A stretch of 64,000 nt of DNA from Nothopassalora personata (lineage: Eukaryota > Ascomycota > Dothideomycetes > Mycosphaerellales > Mycosphaerellaceae), in NCBI GenBank assembly GCA_033816765.1, contig CM066297.1:1234573-1298572 (forward strand). Reading direction: 5' to 3'. The notes beneath the pieces were generated by a model. The model saw only the letters and a program-made list of their open reading frames with translations, made no database searches and was not told the DNA's origin. The position numbers and the translations under genes were made by a program. Positions 31,140 through 43,700 of this stretch are shown here, piece after piece; the first letter of the stretch is position 1; the number at the start of each line of letters is the position of its first letter.

Positions 31140-34100
31140 TGGAATAATCAATCAATTTAGTAGCACGGACGTACTAATTCAGTCTATTATAATAACAAGA
31201 AATTAATGGACCTGTACCGCCCTACTAGCACAATCCCCTTCTTTAAGGTAGTTACACCGCCTCAGTTAGAGATAGTCTATAAATAGCTATCGAGTAATAA
31301 TGGGAGCATCCTACTAAAGATTACTAAGAAGTAGCGCACAGCGCACTTCATTAGCACAATTAGCAAGGGTAATACTATCTAAACACCGCCTGTTTAGGAC
31401 TCTAACGGCGACCGTACCGTTATGGTAGTAATGAATAGCATAGGGGGCACTAAAGGTGTAGCAACGTCTAGTAGGACCCTCATTAAACACCGTAAGCTCT
31501 TAGGCCGCTAGTGGCACCAAATCTTCGGCTATATTAGCGCTAAACGCATTAACTAGCTTCCGTTCAGAGTTGAGGGGGTGGTTATTAACCCTAATGCACC
31601 TAAAGCACCCCTTACTACACATTGTAGAGTATGTGGCCTAGCTAAGGCATATAAAGTGTTTAATAGGACTAAGCTAATTAGGGCAATGACTCCCTATAGG
31701 CACGTAGCTATGGATTTAGCTAAGTTCATACTAGCATACAATAGTAATTGTTACCTAGTTTATTTCTACGATTTAGATACCTACGGGCACTTTCAATTCA
31801 CTATTAAGAATAGGGACTAACTATTAGTATTAGCTTACTTTAACAGCCTACTTAGCTTCATCAATTTCATTAGGCGTAGGTTTGTTTACTTCTATAGCGA
31901 TAATAAAGCAGCCATTAGCATAGCCTTCCGCTTAACCATTAACAACAATTAAATTAAGTAGCATAACACTACTAACTACGCGTCTAACTAGGACCTAGTA
32001 GAACGAGCGGGCGGCGTCATCATCACGATGTCTCGCATAATCCGCATTTATGCTCGCCTACCTAAAAAGCTCTAGAATGAATGCACAGTAGCTGCCGTCT
32101 ACATTCTCTAGCGGTTACTAATCCAATTAAAAGGCTGGAAGACTCCCTTCGAATTAGCAATAGGCAGGGTACTAAATGTGGGCTACATAGTAGTGTACGG
32201 CTACCTAGCCTACGTGTACATTTATGGCACCACTCAACTAGGTAAGACTAAGAAGCTTAAAGAACGAGCACTCATCGGATACCTTGTAGGCTACGACTCT
32301 ACTAACATCTACAGGGTGTGGGACCTATCGAAAGATAGGGTCATGCGGGTAAAGGACGTCCTCTTTAATAAGACTACGTTCTATAACCCATCAATTCTCA
32401 CTACTAGTTACTTAACCCCTATTAAGAACATCGCAATAGTAGAACCGGCTGAAGAGCCTAAACAGTACTACGACCTGTATGTAGCTCACTATAAGTAGGA
32501 CATAGTATAGGCCGAGGGGGTGGAAGAATAGGCTCAATAGTAGCCGCTCTATTAAAACCCTCGTTAACACGCCTATTAACAATTACTGCTTAGGCATGAA
32601 CTACACTAGCTACAACACCGAGCGCTAGTAACATTTAACTAACCTAAAGGTGACAGCAGTTTCTAGCTACTTGATTAGCCGTCATTAAATGACGCTACAA
32701 CCCCTACACTTTTACGAGACTAGGTTAAATCCGGGGTCAAACTATCGACTAATGAGAGCATAGAGAACTCCGACTATAACAATAGCTATTAAAATAACGC
32801 GGTTAACAGTGACGCGTCTTAACAGTACATTAACGACTTTAAGTAGCAATTGATGGATACACTTATAGAGGAAGACCGTAAGGAGATTATAGTAGACATA
32901 GATGCTTCGAATATAGATGCTTCGACGACTTTAGACGTCGCTACCGCTCCTCCTTTAGCAATCCCCTTCGAAGAACTTAGTTAAATAGATGAGTTTTCCC
33001 CTAATTCTAACTACACCCTTACCGACACTAGGAAGAGGCTCCGAACCGCCTACTTCCACTATGCTCTACATAATATCATAGTCGCTAACGTTGTTATTAG
33101 CTAGATAGCGGGCATCCGCCCGAGACCTCGTTACCTAGGACGTAAGTACTACGATGTTGTACGAACACGCCGATCCTCCCCTATACGTACTATTAACACT
33201 ATTACGTCGATGCACCGCGATGACCTTCCGCCCGAACCTCTAAACTACCGAGCCGCCATAAAGCACCGCTTCGCCTAACAATAGCGTAAAGCCATAGCTA
33301 AAGAGTTTACTAAAGCAGTCTTAACCGGCACGTTTAAATAGACTATACATTAAGAGAAGGATTATAATGCTTAGTAAGAGGACGGACTTTAGCTACCATT
33401 ACCGCTGAAGTGGGTGTATAAGTATAAGTTAGATAAGCATAGTATACTAAAGAGCTTTAAGGCCCGGCTATGCGTAAGAGGCGATCTATAGGGTACACAC
33501 TTAGATACATACGCCGCTACATTACTAGTAAGCATGTTTCGCCTCTACTATACTATAGCCGCGAGCTTCGTGTTAGGATCCGCTGTGACGTTATCACAAC
33601 ATGGGCTTGGATCTTTGCAGTGATGTCTCTCTCGTTGTGAAGGTAGTGAATCCAAACAGTATATGGTGTATACTTAAAATGAGTTGAGCACGAGGCTCCT
33701 ATCTACTTGCAAAAGAGCGTCGTCTATATAGTGCCATGTCTTGGCGTGGTCTCGCGAGATCTGTCCTGCTCTGCGGATCTGTTCGACAGATCCCACAGAT
33801 CCCTCAGATTCCTTGGTCACGTGTTCTGATCCTTGCCTTGCTGCCTGGATGATTGGTTGTCCCCTCTCTGCGAACTAAACCGTAACACTTCGACCTAGAA
33901 GCTAAACAGTTTAATGTTGTTAACGCCTTCTTAAACTTAGACCTACTATATACTATGTATCTATAGCCGCCTCCTAGAATCGATCGCCCTACCGATAGAC
34001 ACGCTCTTAAACTAGTTAAGGTCCTCTACGGACTAAAGGAGTCCCCTTTGTTATGGTATAACTCCCTTACCGAGACGCTAGCCTCCCTTAGAATGGTTCC

Positions 34101-36629
34101 TCTCTCGGACTCCGAATGCATCTACTATAATAATAAGGTTATATTCTTCTTTTATATAGACTACCTAGTTATGCTATATCACCGTAAGTATAAGGACCAT
34201 GCACTTAGCATTAAGAAGCGTCTACTTACTAAGTACGAGATGCACGAGCTTAGAGATCTTACCTAGTTTCTAGGAATTAAGGTAACACGAGATCGGTAGA
34301 AGAGACTACTATAGCTCTTATAGGAGGACTACATCGAGAAGCTCGCTACTAAGTTTAGCATATCCACTAGCGTACGTAAGACAAATGTACTAGTAGATTA
34401 ACACCTTAACTGGACGGTGCCTAAAGGCTATGTTATAGAAGCTATTAAGATCCTTACTTACTAATAACGCATTAGATCCCTTAACTTCGTAGTAACACAC
34501 ATACGCCCGGACATTGCCTTTTCCCTATTAATGCTTTCGTAGTATCTAACTAAGCTAATAGACACGCATCTAAAGCTTATAGACTAGTGCCTACGCTACC
34601 TCCTAGAGACTAAGAACCTCTACCTTATGTATAGCGCTAGTAAGCACATTACTAGCCTACATAGTTAACCTAAACATCTCGGTAAGACCTATAAGTTCTT
34701 CGGTGCATTAGATGCCTCCTACGGCATGAACGTCGATAGGACTAGCTCTAGTGGATGGATCTTTATGCTCTTCGGCGGACTAGTCGACTATAAAGCATCT
34801 AAGTAGATTACTGTTACTAAGTCCTTAACCGAAGCCGAACTCCTTAGCCTATTATAAGCGGCATTAGAGCTAATTCAGTGGGAACGCATCTTCGCCGAGA
34901 TCTATCTCGAGTTTAACTAGTATACACACCTGTACTATAACAACACCTAGACTATTCGACTTATTAACTAGTAAGGGCAAAAGCTTAATACTAAGCTACG
35001 CTATGTTAACATCCACTACTACTGGCTCCGCTAGAGAAACTAGCGAGGAGATATCGAGATTCGGTATCTTAACACTAACGACATGCCTATAGATGGGCTC
35101 ACTAAGCTACTACCACCATAAAAGTATAGGCGCTTCGTGTAGCTACTTAACATAGCTAAGGAAGGCGTAGACCTACGCTCCTTAGCGCCTACTGTAGATA
35201 CTAATACTAGCCGTATCACCTTAGGGGGTAATAACAACGCCTAAGAAGCGTAGGCCTACTACTATACTAGTAGTGGCTCTTCTCGACAGTTACTAGTACT
35301 AGGCTTTAACTATAGGACTCTTCTCCTCGGCGCATCGTAGTAGCGATGTAGAACGACATAGTAATTAGCTACTACTAAGCGCGACTTCCCTTTTATCCTT
35401 CTAACCGCCTAGCGCCGCCGGCTCCGCACTACCGCTAGAGTAAGCGTCTACTATTCACCGGCGCTACCCTAGCACTACTATTACTAGCAGGTGTTTCTCG
35501 GACTCCCATTAGCCTATAGTAAAAGGACCGGAAACACCCCTGTTACTAGTAGCGGTGTAGCGCATACGCACTAGTAACGGCGTAGCTAATTACGAGCGCC
35601 GAAACACTATTAACTTCCCTACTGCTAGTAACATTAGCATTACTATTACTACCTCCGTTACTATATCATAACGAACGCTATAACATTATCGTTAATCCCT
35701 CCATTATCGTCCTCACCTTACTTAGAGATAACATCTCTACCCGCTAGGCATGCAGCACCTATAGCACTACCGTCGATAGGATTATCCTTACTCTAAGTAG
35801 AAAGATAAGGCCTTTATAAGCTATAAAGACCTTTCATTAGGCAAAAGAGTTCCTACTAGGACGTAGCTAAATGGTAATCTCTACCTAAGGCAGGAAGCGG
35901 AGTTCTCTAAGACCGTAACCGAAGTTATATATACGTAGTTATTAGATAGTAGTAAGGCACCCTAATTGCCGAAGCAACAGCGTACTATGACACCTAGGAT
36001 TTTAATTAAGAATGGAGCGGACATTAAAGCGGACGATAGGCTAAGCAATAAATTCAGTAGATATAATAACCCCTAGGACTCGAACCTACAACCTTACATG
36101 TCCGTTAAAATATAGGGAGATAGCACGCCTTACCGTTCAGTACTATAAGAACAGCTTAGCCACCCTACCGGATAAGAATCACATCGCTTAGAACCTATTA
36201 TATAGGTTAACTGTAGTGTGAGGGACTTAGTAAGATTGTGAATAGGGATGTAAGGCTAGGACAATAGCCTCACCTAAAACGCTAACTTAGCGCCCTACTA
36301 TGTAGCTTACAATGGAGCTCTAATAAGCGTACAGTAACGACGCCTTACGTTATAGGTGGGTGGGTAGGGTAATAGGTAATAGATAGGATGCACGCGATTA
36401 CATGCGATTAGCTCATTCACCTATAAGCCGCACGAGCTAAGGGGGTGTGTTACGATCTAAGCGTACACCGGCGCTATAGCCTAATTAAACCTAAGGTAGC
36501 AGCGGCTAAGAATTAGGTGACATTAATTAGTTACCTATAGCCTTTCTATAAGCAGTCCTTTCAATTCTAGCTTAGACATATGTAATCTACTATCTACTTT
36601 TAAAACACCTTTATAAGCCCATTTTATGA
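31140..36629 (+). mobile_element. RIP-decayed Copia (Ty1) retrotransposon
   Basis: Translation through TAG stops gives a Copia polyprotein in the correct order: integrase, then reverse transcriptase, then RNase H. The integrase zinc and core blocks run about 31480-32500, including DNKAA, LIQLKGWKTPFELAIG and ALIGYLVGYDS. RT runs about 33280-34480, including VRGDLQGT, then after the inserted solo LTR KVLYGLKESPLLWY and FFFYIDYLVMLYH (the YVDD region decayed to YIDY). RNase H runs 34700-35120, including SSSGWIFMLFGG, DYKASK and SLTEAELLSL. A polypurine tract (AAGGGGGTG) directly before TGTTACG at 36448 marks a probable 3' LTR start, cut by the TRIM at 36630. I could not match a 5' LTR. Confidence 0.8.
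33571..33887 (-). mobile_element. Solo LTR, family X copy A
   Basis: A 317-bp un-RIPped insertion with TG...CA ends (TGTTAGGATCC...CCGTAACA). It is flanked by the 5-bp duplication CTTCG at 33566-33570 and 33888-33892 and interrupts the Copia RT. The TATA-like CTATATAG and a conserved half next to the TGTTAGG end place U3 toward the right, so the LTR reads on the minus strand. Confidence 0.92.
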
Positions 36630-36790
36630 TGTCACGGTTTACCTTTGCACAGACGCACTTCGGTGTCACGTGACCTCGGGCCCGATCTTATCACGCGCTT
36701 CTCGCGACTTCTTACTTCTCTTCTTCGTAGAACTTACTCGATACTAAGGCTAATACACGTTTGCGCCCTGTTGCTGTCTTGTCCGTGTCA
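36630..36790 (+). repeat. TRIM copy 1, left (5') LTR
   Basis: 161 bp, identical to the right LTR by eye. It contains GTAGAACTTA at 36727-36736, the probable start of R. Confidence 0.92.
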
Positions 36791-36791
36791 T

Positions 36792-36801
36792 TAAGTTCTA
36801 C
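36792..36801 (+). promoter_or_regulatory. Putative self-priming primer-binding site
   Basis: TAAGTTCTAC starts one base after the 5' LTR and is the exact reverse complement of GTAGAACTTA inside the LTR (36727-36736). Tf1/sushi-type retrotransposons prime from the 5' end of their own mRNA in this way. There is no tRNA-type TGG start here. Confidence 0.6.
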
Positions 36802-36872
36802 CGCGCTCGATCGCCGCAAGCGATCACCCCGACCACGTGTGCACAGAAACGCGCGTGCGACACCGAGTCCGA

Positions 36873-37172
36873 ATGGCCGCAAACCAGACGACACTCGGAG
36901 CAGACGAATCCTAATTCATTCCCAACCTGAACCTTAACCTACTCACGAAGAAGTTCCTCCGCGACGCGCGCCAACGACAGAACGGCACACTAACCGAAGG
37001 ACAACGTGAGGTGGAAGACGAGTCAGAGTGGAATCCGGATTTCGACGACACCCAGGGTGTAGAACGACTGCGCAAGATGGCGCAAGAGACACAAGACGAG
37101 ACTCAGGGCCGAGATGGTGCTGAGCAGGCTCGTCAGCAAGAGGAGCACCGGCGGAGCGCAGATACAACTTGA
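36873..37172 (+). pseudogene. gag-like coding remnant of the TRIM
   Basis: An ATG at 36873 opens a frame of 99 codons with one in-frame TAA at 36912. The second part is hydrophilic, charged and Gln-rich (for example SEWNPDFDDTQGVERLRKMA). It ends where the first minisatellite unit begins. The same frame and the same stop occur in copy 2, so the stop predates both insertions. Homology to a specific Gag was not established. Confidence 0.4.
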
Positions 37173-37781
37173 GGCAAGCTGAGGCTTGATATACAGTTGG
37201 TGGACACAAGGCACACTGCGGTGTGATACTGTCTTCGCTTGAGGCTTGTATTTTTCGAGAGAGAGAGTCTTAGTTTCTCTTCGTCGTAACGAAGATACTG
37301 TCTTCGCAGATACAACTTGAGGCAAGCTGAGGCTTGATATACAGTTGGTGGACACAAGGCACACTGCGGTGTGATACTGTCTTCGCAGATACAACTTGAG
37401 GCAAGCTGAGGCTTGATATACAGTTGGTGGACACAAGGCACACTGCGGTGTGATACTGTCTTCGCAGATACAACTTGAGGCAAGCTGAGGCTTGATATAC
37501 AGTTGGTGGACACAAGGCACACTGCGGTGTGATACTGTCTTCGCAGATACAACTTGAGGCAAGCTGAGGCTTGATATACAGTTGGTGGACACAAGGCACA
37601 CTGCGGTGTGATACTGTCTTCGCAGATACAACTTGAGGCAAGCTGAGGCTTGATATACAGTTGGTGGACACAAGGCACACTGCGGTGTGATACTGTCTTC
37701 GCAGATACAACTTGAGGCAAGCTGAGGCTTGATATACAGTTGGTGGACACAAGGCACACTGCGGTGTGATACTGTCTTCGC
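37160..37781. repeat. 79-bp minisatellite, seven units (TRIM copy 1)
   Basis: Units start at 37160, 37308, 37387, 37466, 37545, 37624 and 37703. Between the first and second a 69-bp extra segment is inserted. Each unit contains two short hairpins, CAAGC-TGAG-GCTTG and CACAC-TGCG-GTGTG. Units appear identical. Confidence 0.95.
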
Positions 37782-37889
37782 TTAAGGCTTGCTGCGGCAA
37801 GATATACATTGGATTGGATTGAATTGGGTAATGGCGATGGATATACCCCATTGCGATTGATTCACGCGTACGAGGGCGTACGGCGGTTT

Positions 37890-37903
37890 GAGAGGGGGGG
37901 TGG
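37890..37903 (+). promoter_or_regulatory. Polypurine tract of TRIM copy 1
   Basis: GAGAGGGGGGGTGG ends directly at the TGTCACGG start of the right LTR. This fixes the element's orientation as plus and agrees with the primer-binding site on the left. Confidence 0.75.
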
Positions 37904-38064
37904 TGTCACGGTTTACCTTTGCACAGACGCACTTCGGTGTCACGTGACCTCGGGCCCGATCTTATCACGCGCTTCTCGCGACTTCTTACTTCTCTTCTTC
38001 GTAGAACTTACTCGATACTAAGGCTAATACACGTTTGCGCCCTGTTGCTGTCTTGTCCGTGTCA
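37904..38064 (+). repeat. TRIM copy 1, right (3') LTR
   Basis: 161 bp, same sequence as the left LTR by eye, followed by the TATGA duplication. Confidence 0.92.
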
Positions 38065-38978
38065 TATGACTTCTAACCACTTGTAACGTGATACTAGGTA
38101 CACTAGCCTAGATGCCCTATCTCGTAGGCCCGCTACACCTTAGGAACCTAGAGAAGCTAACGAAGACGAAGTTAACTAGATAATTAATAATAAGCTATTT
38201 AGGTACCCGGAGCTAGTCGATACCTATCTAGTTAAAATCTAGAAAACACGACATCTCGGGGACTAATATTCTAAAAGCTCTTAGTAACTTACTTAGGTTA
38301 TAGAAACGAGGACCCGGCCCGATAGTGTTACCCGTACTAAGTACCGGCGGCTAGTAAAGAAGAGCGTTAATTTCTTTATCCGGGATTAATTACTATTCTT
38401 CTAGAAGCGCCGAGGAGCACCGTTGTAACTTGTAATTAACGATAATAAGGCTTAGAAGGAAATCGTTATAGAATGCTATAAGAGACACGGTAACCGTAGC
38501 GCTAAGGTCGTATATAACCTTATTTCCGATCGGTATTACTAGGACGGGTGCTTCGCCGATGTCTCTACATAGGTTCGAAGTTATACTCCTTATAGGTTTC
38601 GCGAAGGCAACTAGCGCGCTAGTAAGCTTTACTTATCGACCCCTTAGGTTATTAGTAAGAAGTAGTACTCGGACCCCGTCTAGGTATATAAAAATAGATA
38701 CCTCCTAGTTACGCGCGAAGCACTTAGTAACTAGATCGAGGCTAGAGTAACGAGGGTACCTCCTAGCTCTAAGACGGTTACTAAGTTTCTATATAAGGAT
38801 GTCTTCTATAGATACGGCTACTATACTAAAATTGTGCTTAATCACGCTACGGTTTATACGGCTAAGGTTAAGCGGTTACTCGTAGGACTTAGTATTCGAA
38901 GGATCCGAATATTACCGTACTATCCGTAGTCTAATGCTCCGGTCGAGGTTAGACACCGTCTGATTCTTATAGCGTTAG
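38065..38978 (+). pseudogene. Gypsy RNase H tail and integrase fragment (RIP-mutated)
   Basis: Plus-strand translation gives LDALSRRP, the end of Gypsy RNase H, then the integrase zinc region IECYKRHGNRSAKVV...C..F, then a core segment. CA/TG depletion and TAG stops are typical RIP. It ends at the left LTR of the minus-strand chromovirus (38979). An inverted copy of most of this sequence lies at about 47990-48807, so it belongs to the same Gypsy family as the element split at 48808. Confidence 0.75.
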
Positions 38979-39176
38979 TATAAGGGCCGTAAGGCTATAA
39001 GGGGATGTCGCAATATATAGCACGCCTACGATCTTCTAATCGTAGATAAACTAAAGCTTACTTTCTTCTATAGACGCTATATGCGTCTCCTAGTGTACGT
39101 ATGCGCGTTACGTACGGTATGCTAAGCCGGGCATAGCCGCATTATATATAAGGGTTAGCTATAGGCTACCCTTATA
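38979..39176 (-). repeat. Chromovirus (minus) LTR, left copy
   Basis: 198 bp, nearly the same as 45662-45859, differing mostly by C/T or G/A changes. Termini are inverted repeats. Confidence 0.85.
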
Positions 39177-40790
39177 ACTACCTCCCCTTCTAGGCCGAGC
39201 TACCCTTAGCTCGCGGCTTTAGGAGATTTCTATATAAGTAATCTATCTACTTCTCGTAGATTCCGTTACTATACGACCCGCCTACGGGTCTCGTACGTGT
39301 CGTTATCGTAGTATAGGTAGGTGTAAAGTTATAGTTACCGGGTTAACTAATTCGAGGGTTTAAGAAGCGTACCCTCTCCCTCCTTTTCCTTCTTTTCCCT
39401 TACACTACGTTCTCGTAGCGTACTACACCCGCACTACTAGCGATCTACTAGCTCCTCGCTAGCGACTACCTAGCGACTCGCTAGTACTACTATAGCTTTA
39501 GAGGAAGCTATCTAAGACTAGCTCCGCTAGGAGGCTTTTATAGGGGGCCTATTAGCACTACTAACACTATTACTAGCACTAAGAGTATAGATGTCTAGCG
39601 CGCTCGGCGTACTAGACACGCTAGCGAAGCGTAAGTTTAGCGTACTAGGGCCGTAGACCCCTAAGTCCTTACTAGCTAGGCGCCTAGGTACTAACATTAA
39701 GATATATATACGTTATCTACTATACTTCGTAGCTAGTAAGTATTCGCTACGCTCTTCGCTTACGATACGCTTACTAATAGTATAGTAGACGAGTAGGATA
39801 CGTATAATAGTGTTACTACCGGCGAGTTACTTAAGAAGTGTAGGCGCTATAGAGACATTAGGTACCCCTACGTTAGTAACACTAGCGTCGCTATCGCGTA
39901 GCTAGTAGCTCGCTTACGCTCCGCTCGCGCCTAGCGCGATAAGCTTATCTAGGGGCTTAGTAACCCTATTACTAAATAAGAGTAGGATACTCTAGACTAG
40001 TAGTACGAGCTCTACGCCCAGCTAGGCGAGTAGATCCTAGAGGTAAGTACTACGCCTCGCTAGCGCTCCCTACGCTCGCCGTATACGGCGTACTATCGCT
40101 CCCTATATAAATCGGCTAACCTCCTCCTAGGCTAAGAGGCAGTTCTCTACCTATAAGAATAAGCGTATAGGGGATACCCGCGTACGCTTCGCCGGCGCCT
40201 CTACTACTGCTACCCCCTCCTCCGCCGCCGCTACTACGTCCGTAGTTCTATAGTAAGAGTAGAATAGGGCCCTTAATAGGCTCTTTAAGCTCGGCCGTAC
40301 TATAAGTAATATGCGTATTATATACGTGTCATATGCTAACCGTAGTTATAGTTCCTATAGGCTAGAAACATCGACACTACTACGGCCGATAGGGCCTTCT
40401 TACTACTAGCCCTACGGGGCGAGTATAATAAGGAGGATAATAAGGAGGATAATAACGAGTAATCGCGCGCTCCGCGTATATTAGCCGCCTACTACGCGCC
40501 TATCTTCTATCTACGTAGCGCCGTAGTACGCCTATAAAAGTTTATTTTTAAAATAAATACTCTTCTCTCTACTCTTCTCTCTCCTTACCTCCCTCTCTAA
40601 TGTTATTACTATCGGGAGTGTTTACTCGACTAAGTAAGCGAGCCTTTTAGTCCGATAGAAGACACTATAGGTTAGTATCTTCTATGCTAGTTATAGCTAA
40701 GTTTACTATCGGGGTAGAGGTCCTTATATCTAGCTACCGAAGGGTTAATGTCTAAATGCATAACCTATGCCCTTGTTTTAGCGCCTTATA
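39177..40790. other. Noncoding 3' part of the minus-strand chromovirus
   Basis: About 1.6 kb between the chromodomain end and the LTR. It is heavily RIPped. A plus-strand (antisense) reading around 39,400-40,520 has fewer stops and looks weakly protein-like, but I could not identify it. Confidence 0.4.
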
Positions 40791-43700
40791 CTACCTTCGT
40801 AGGTACCTTATATTCGGCTACTATACGCGTAGTATTCGCGGATCCTTCCGCCGGCTTATACCGTCTTCGCTAACGCCTTATATTCGGCTACTATACGCGT
40901 AGTATTCGCGAGTCCTTATACTAGCTCCTAGCTATTGTACTCTTCTAGCTAGCCCTTCTATCGTACTAGGTACTACACTTTACCCTTATACTTACGCTTT
41001 CCTAGTACTACCTCTACTTTATATTCCCCGTCCTTATTAGCGAGGGCTATAGTGCCTCTATCCTTCTCGCTACCCGCGTACGGCTCGAGGAGGGATATAT
41101 AGAATACATTATAAATTCTTAAGTCGGCTAGTAGTGCTAGGCGGTACGCCTACGAACCGATAGCGTCGATAATGCGGTACGGTCTAATAAACTTTAGACC
41201 TATCTTCTTCTTCGGCAATGCTAACCTTAGGTTCTTCGTAGATAACAAGACTATGTCGCCTACGCGATAGCTCTTAGCCTTATAAGTCTTATTATAGTAG
41301 CGAGTCTAATCGGCTACTGCGATTTCCTAACGCTTCGTAAGCGTAGCGCGCATCTCTTATATATGGTTAACTAAGTCTACCGCTACTAGTACCTCCCCTT
41401 CCCGGATCTCGCCTCGAGATCCTATAGGTGTTAGGGCAATCTTAGGTCTCTAACTATACGCTATCTCGAATAGGCTTATACGTAGCGTAGGGTAGACGCT
41501 ATTATTACATACGAATTTAGTAATAGCTAGCTACTTAGCCTACTCTATCTAGTTCTCGCTATAGTAATAACGAAGGTACTATTCTAAGGTTTAGTTTATC
41601 CTCTTAGTCTAGCCGTTAGTCTAAGGGTAGAAAGCTATAGATAGCTTACGCTTTACCTACGCCTCGAAGTAGAAGTTACTCTAGAACTTGCTCGTGAACA
41701 CTAACCCGCGGTCACTTACTATGCCCGCTAGTACACTATAATGCCGTACGACTTCGTCTCGTAAGATCCTCGTAAGCTCCGCCGCTATGCATGTCTTAGT
41801 CGTAGGAATATATAAGTTTATTTTAGAGTAGCGGTCGACAATTACTAGGATCGCATTATATACGTATTCTCCTTACTTACTTAGCGGTAGGTCCGTAATG
41901 AAATCTATAGTAATTTCCTACTATGGACCGTCTCGCCTAGGTAGTAGCTATAGCTTGCCGTAGGGTCGATAGCGCCTCGCCTTCGAGGTCTAATAAGCCC
42001 TATAGTTTCTAACATACTCCCTTACATCCTTACTAAGTAATTCCTACTAGTAATAACGTTGTAGTAGCTCTTTAGTCTTTACCTTACTAAAGTGCCCTAC
42101 TAGTAGGTCGTTATAATGCATATATAGTAGCTATGCTCTTACTATACAGTCTTCGGGTACTATAATCGCGTTCCCGCGATAGACTAACCCGTCTTTTATA
42201 TACTAGTCCTTAGCGTCCCCTTTACTAGGCGCTTACGATAAGTATACGACGTACCTATCGTCTCTCCCCTATACGATTTTTATTAGTAGTATAAGCAGTT
42301 TACCTAGGCCGCCCTACATTATTATAGCGTATACTCTTACTAGTAGCGATCGCGTCCCCTACGGCTCGTAGGCTACTACTACTATTGTCGTCGCCTTATC
42401 CTACATCTTCTCGTAGGTAGCGGTTACGCGCCTTACTATAGGCTCCTCCTCTCTTAATAGGGATTCCTTCTAGAAAGATAGCTTACTTTATAGCGTAGGA
42501 AGCAAGTTCGACGTCTACTACGCTACGCGTACGTAGTTACTACGTCGCGATAGCGCATCGGCTAGGTTACTCTTCCCCGACCTATACTCTACTACGAAGT
42601 CGAAAGGTTATAGAAACGTCGCCTATCGAGCTTACCTCCCGTTTAGCTACTTCACTATTATAAAACCCTATAGGTTCGTATAGTCGACTAGTAGCTAAAC
42701 CGTATACAATACGCCTTCGAGGTACGGTTGCTAATACTTAAATGCCTCTACTACTACTAGTAGCTCTTAGTTATGGGTCTTATAATTGCACTCGGTAGGT
42801 ATTATCTTACGAGAATAGAAGGTAATTAGATGCTACTTAGTCCTAAACAGCTAAGAGATAATGCCTACAATCTTAAAACCTAAGGCATCCGTTTTAACCC
42901 TCGTACGTAACGAAGGATCAAAGTGCCTTAGGATAGGTGCTCCGAGGAACCTAGCTTTTAGCCGTTAAAACGCTTACTCCTCGTAAGCGGACTACATAAG
43001 AGGCCCTTACTTCTTACTATTCTTACATCCCTTTAGTAGGTCTATTAATAGCTTCGTAATCCTCGAGTACCCTTCGATAAAGCGCCTATAGAAGTTATAG
43101 AATCCTAGGAAGGATTAAACCTTATAAAAACTCGTAGGCGTAGGCTATTCCTCGATTGCGGCTACCCTACTCCTATCTATCAATACGCCTACGACACTTA
43201 CGATAAATCCTAGGAACTCGGTATTCTCCTAGAAGAAGCTACACTTCTTTAGGTTCGTAAATAGGGCGAACTTTCGTAGCCTCTCTAGTACCGCGCGTAC
43301 GGCTTGCACGTGCTCCTTACGCGTTACGCTATAGATAAGGATGTTATCTAGGTAGACTACGTAGATGTTATCTACTAACCTAGTAAGGGCCTTATTAATA
43401 TACCCCTAAAAGGTAGCTAGTACGTTAGTTAACCTAAAAGGCATAACTAAGTACTCGTAGTAACCGTATCGCGTACGAAACGTAGTCTTCTACTCGTCTC
43501 CTCGCTTAATAGGAATACGGTAGTAGGCATCCTATAGGTCGATTGTAGTAAAGAGCCTAGCGCCCTATAGCCTATCTAAGGTCTTACTAATTAGGGGTAG
43601 TAGGTACCGGTTCTTTACTATAATCTCATTTAGGCCTCTATAGTCTACATAGAGCCTAAGAGTGCTATTCTTCTTTAGTACGAACAGGATAGGCGCACCC

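Larger units (their letters stand above)
36630..38064 (+). mobile_element. TRIM-type non-autonomous LTR retrotransposon, copy 1
   Basis: A complete 1,435-bp element. Identical 161-bp LTRs (36630-36790 and 37904-38064) start TGTCACGG and end CCGTGTCA. The target duplication TATGA is at 36625-36629 and 38065-38069. The internal region has a primer-binding site complementary to the LTR itself, a short gag-like remnant, seven 79-bp minisatellite units and a purine tract before the right LTR. It has no pol, so it depends on another element. It is not RIP-mutated although both flanks are, so it is younger than the surrounding decay. A second copy lies inverted at 55240-56605. Confidence 0.93.

Noticed and set aside
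36060..36175. tRNA-like A and B boxes on the minus strand (TGGCTAAGCTG and GGTTCGAGTCC)
   Set aside because: The boxes are about 65 bases apart, and the predicted acceptor ends do not pair. It could be a SINE head, but without a second copy I do not call it.
36630..36801. DNA transposon with terminal inverted repeats
   Set aside because: TGTCACGG and CCGTGTCA looked like inverted ends, but the 161-bp ends are direct repeats with 5-bp duplications, a purine tract and a priming site, which fits an LTR element.
37160..37781. CRISPR-like array
   Set aside because: Units are directly adjacent and identical with no unique spacers, in a eukaryotic retroelement.
37023..37851. Overlapping minus-strand ORFs of 190-245 codons
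   Set aside because: They are produced by the 79-bp repeat, which is open in all three frames. The products are repetitive and antisense to the TRIM.
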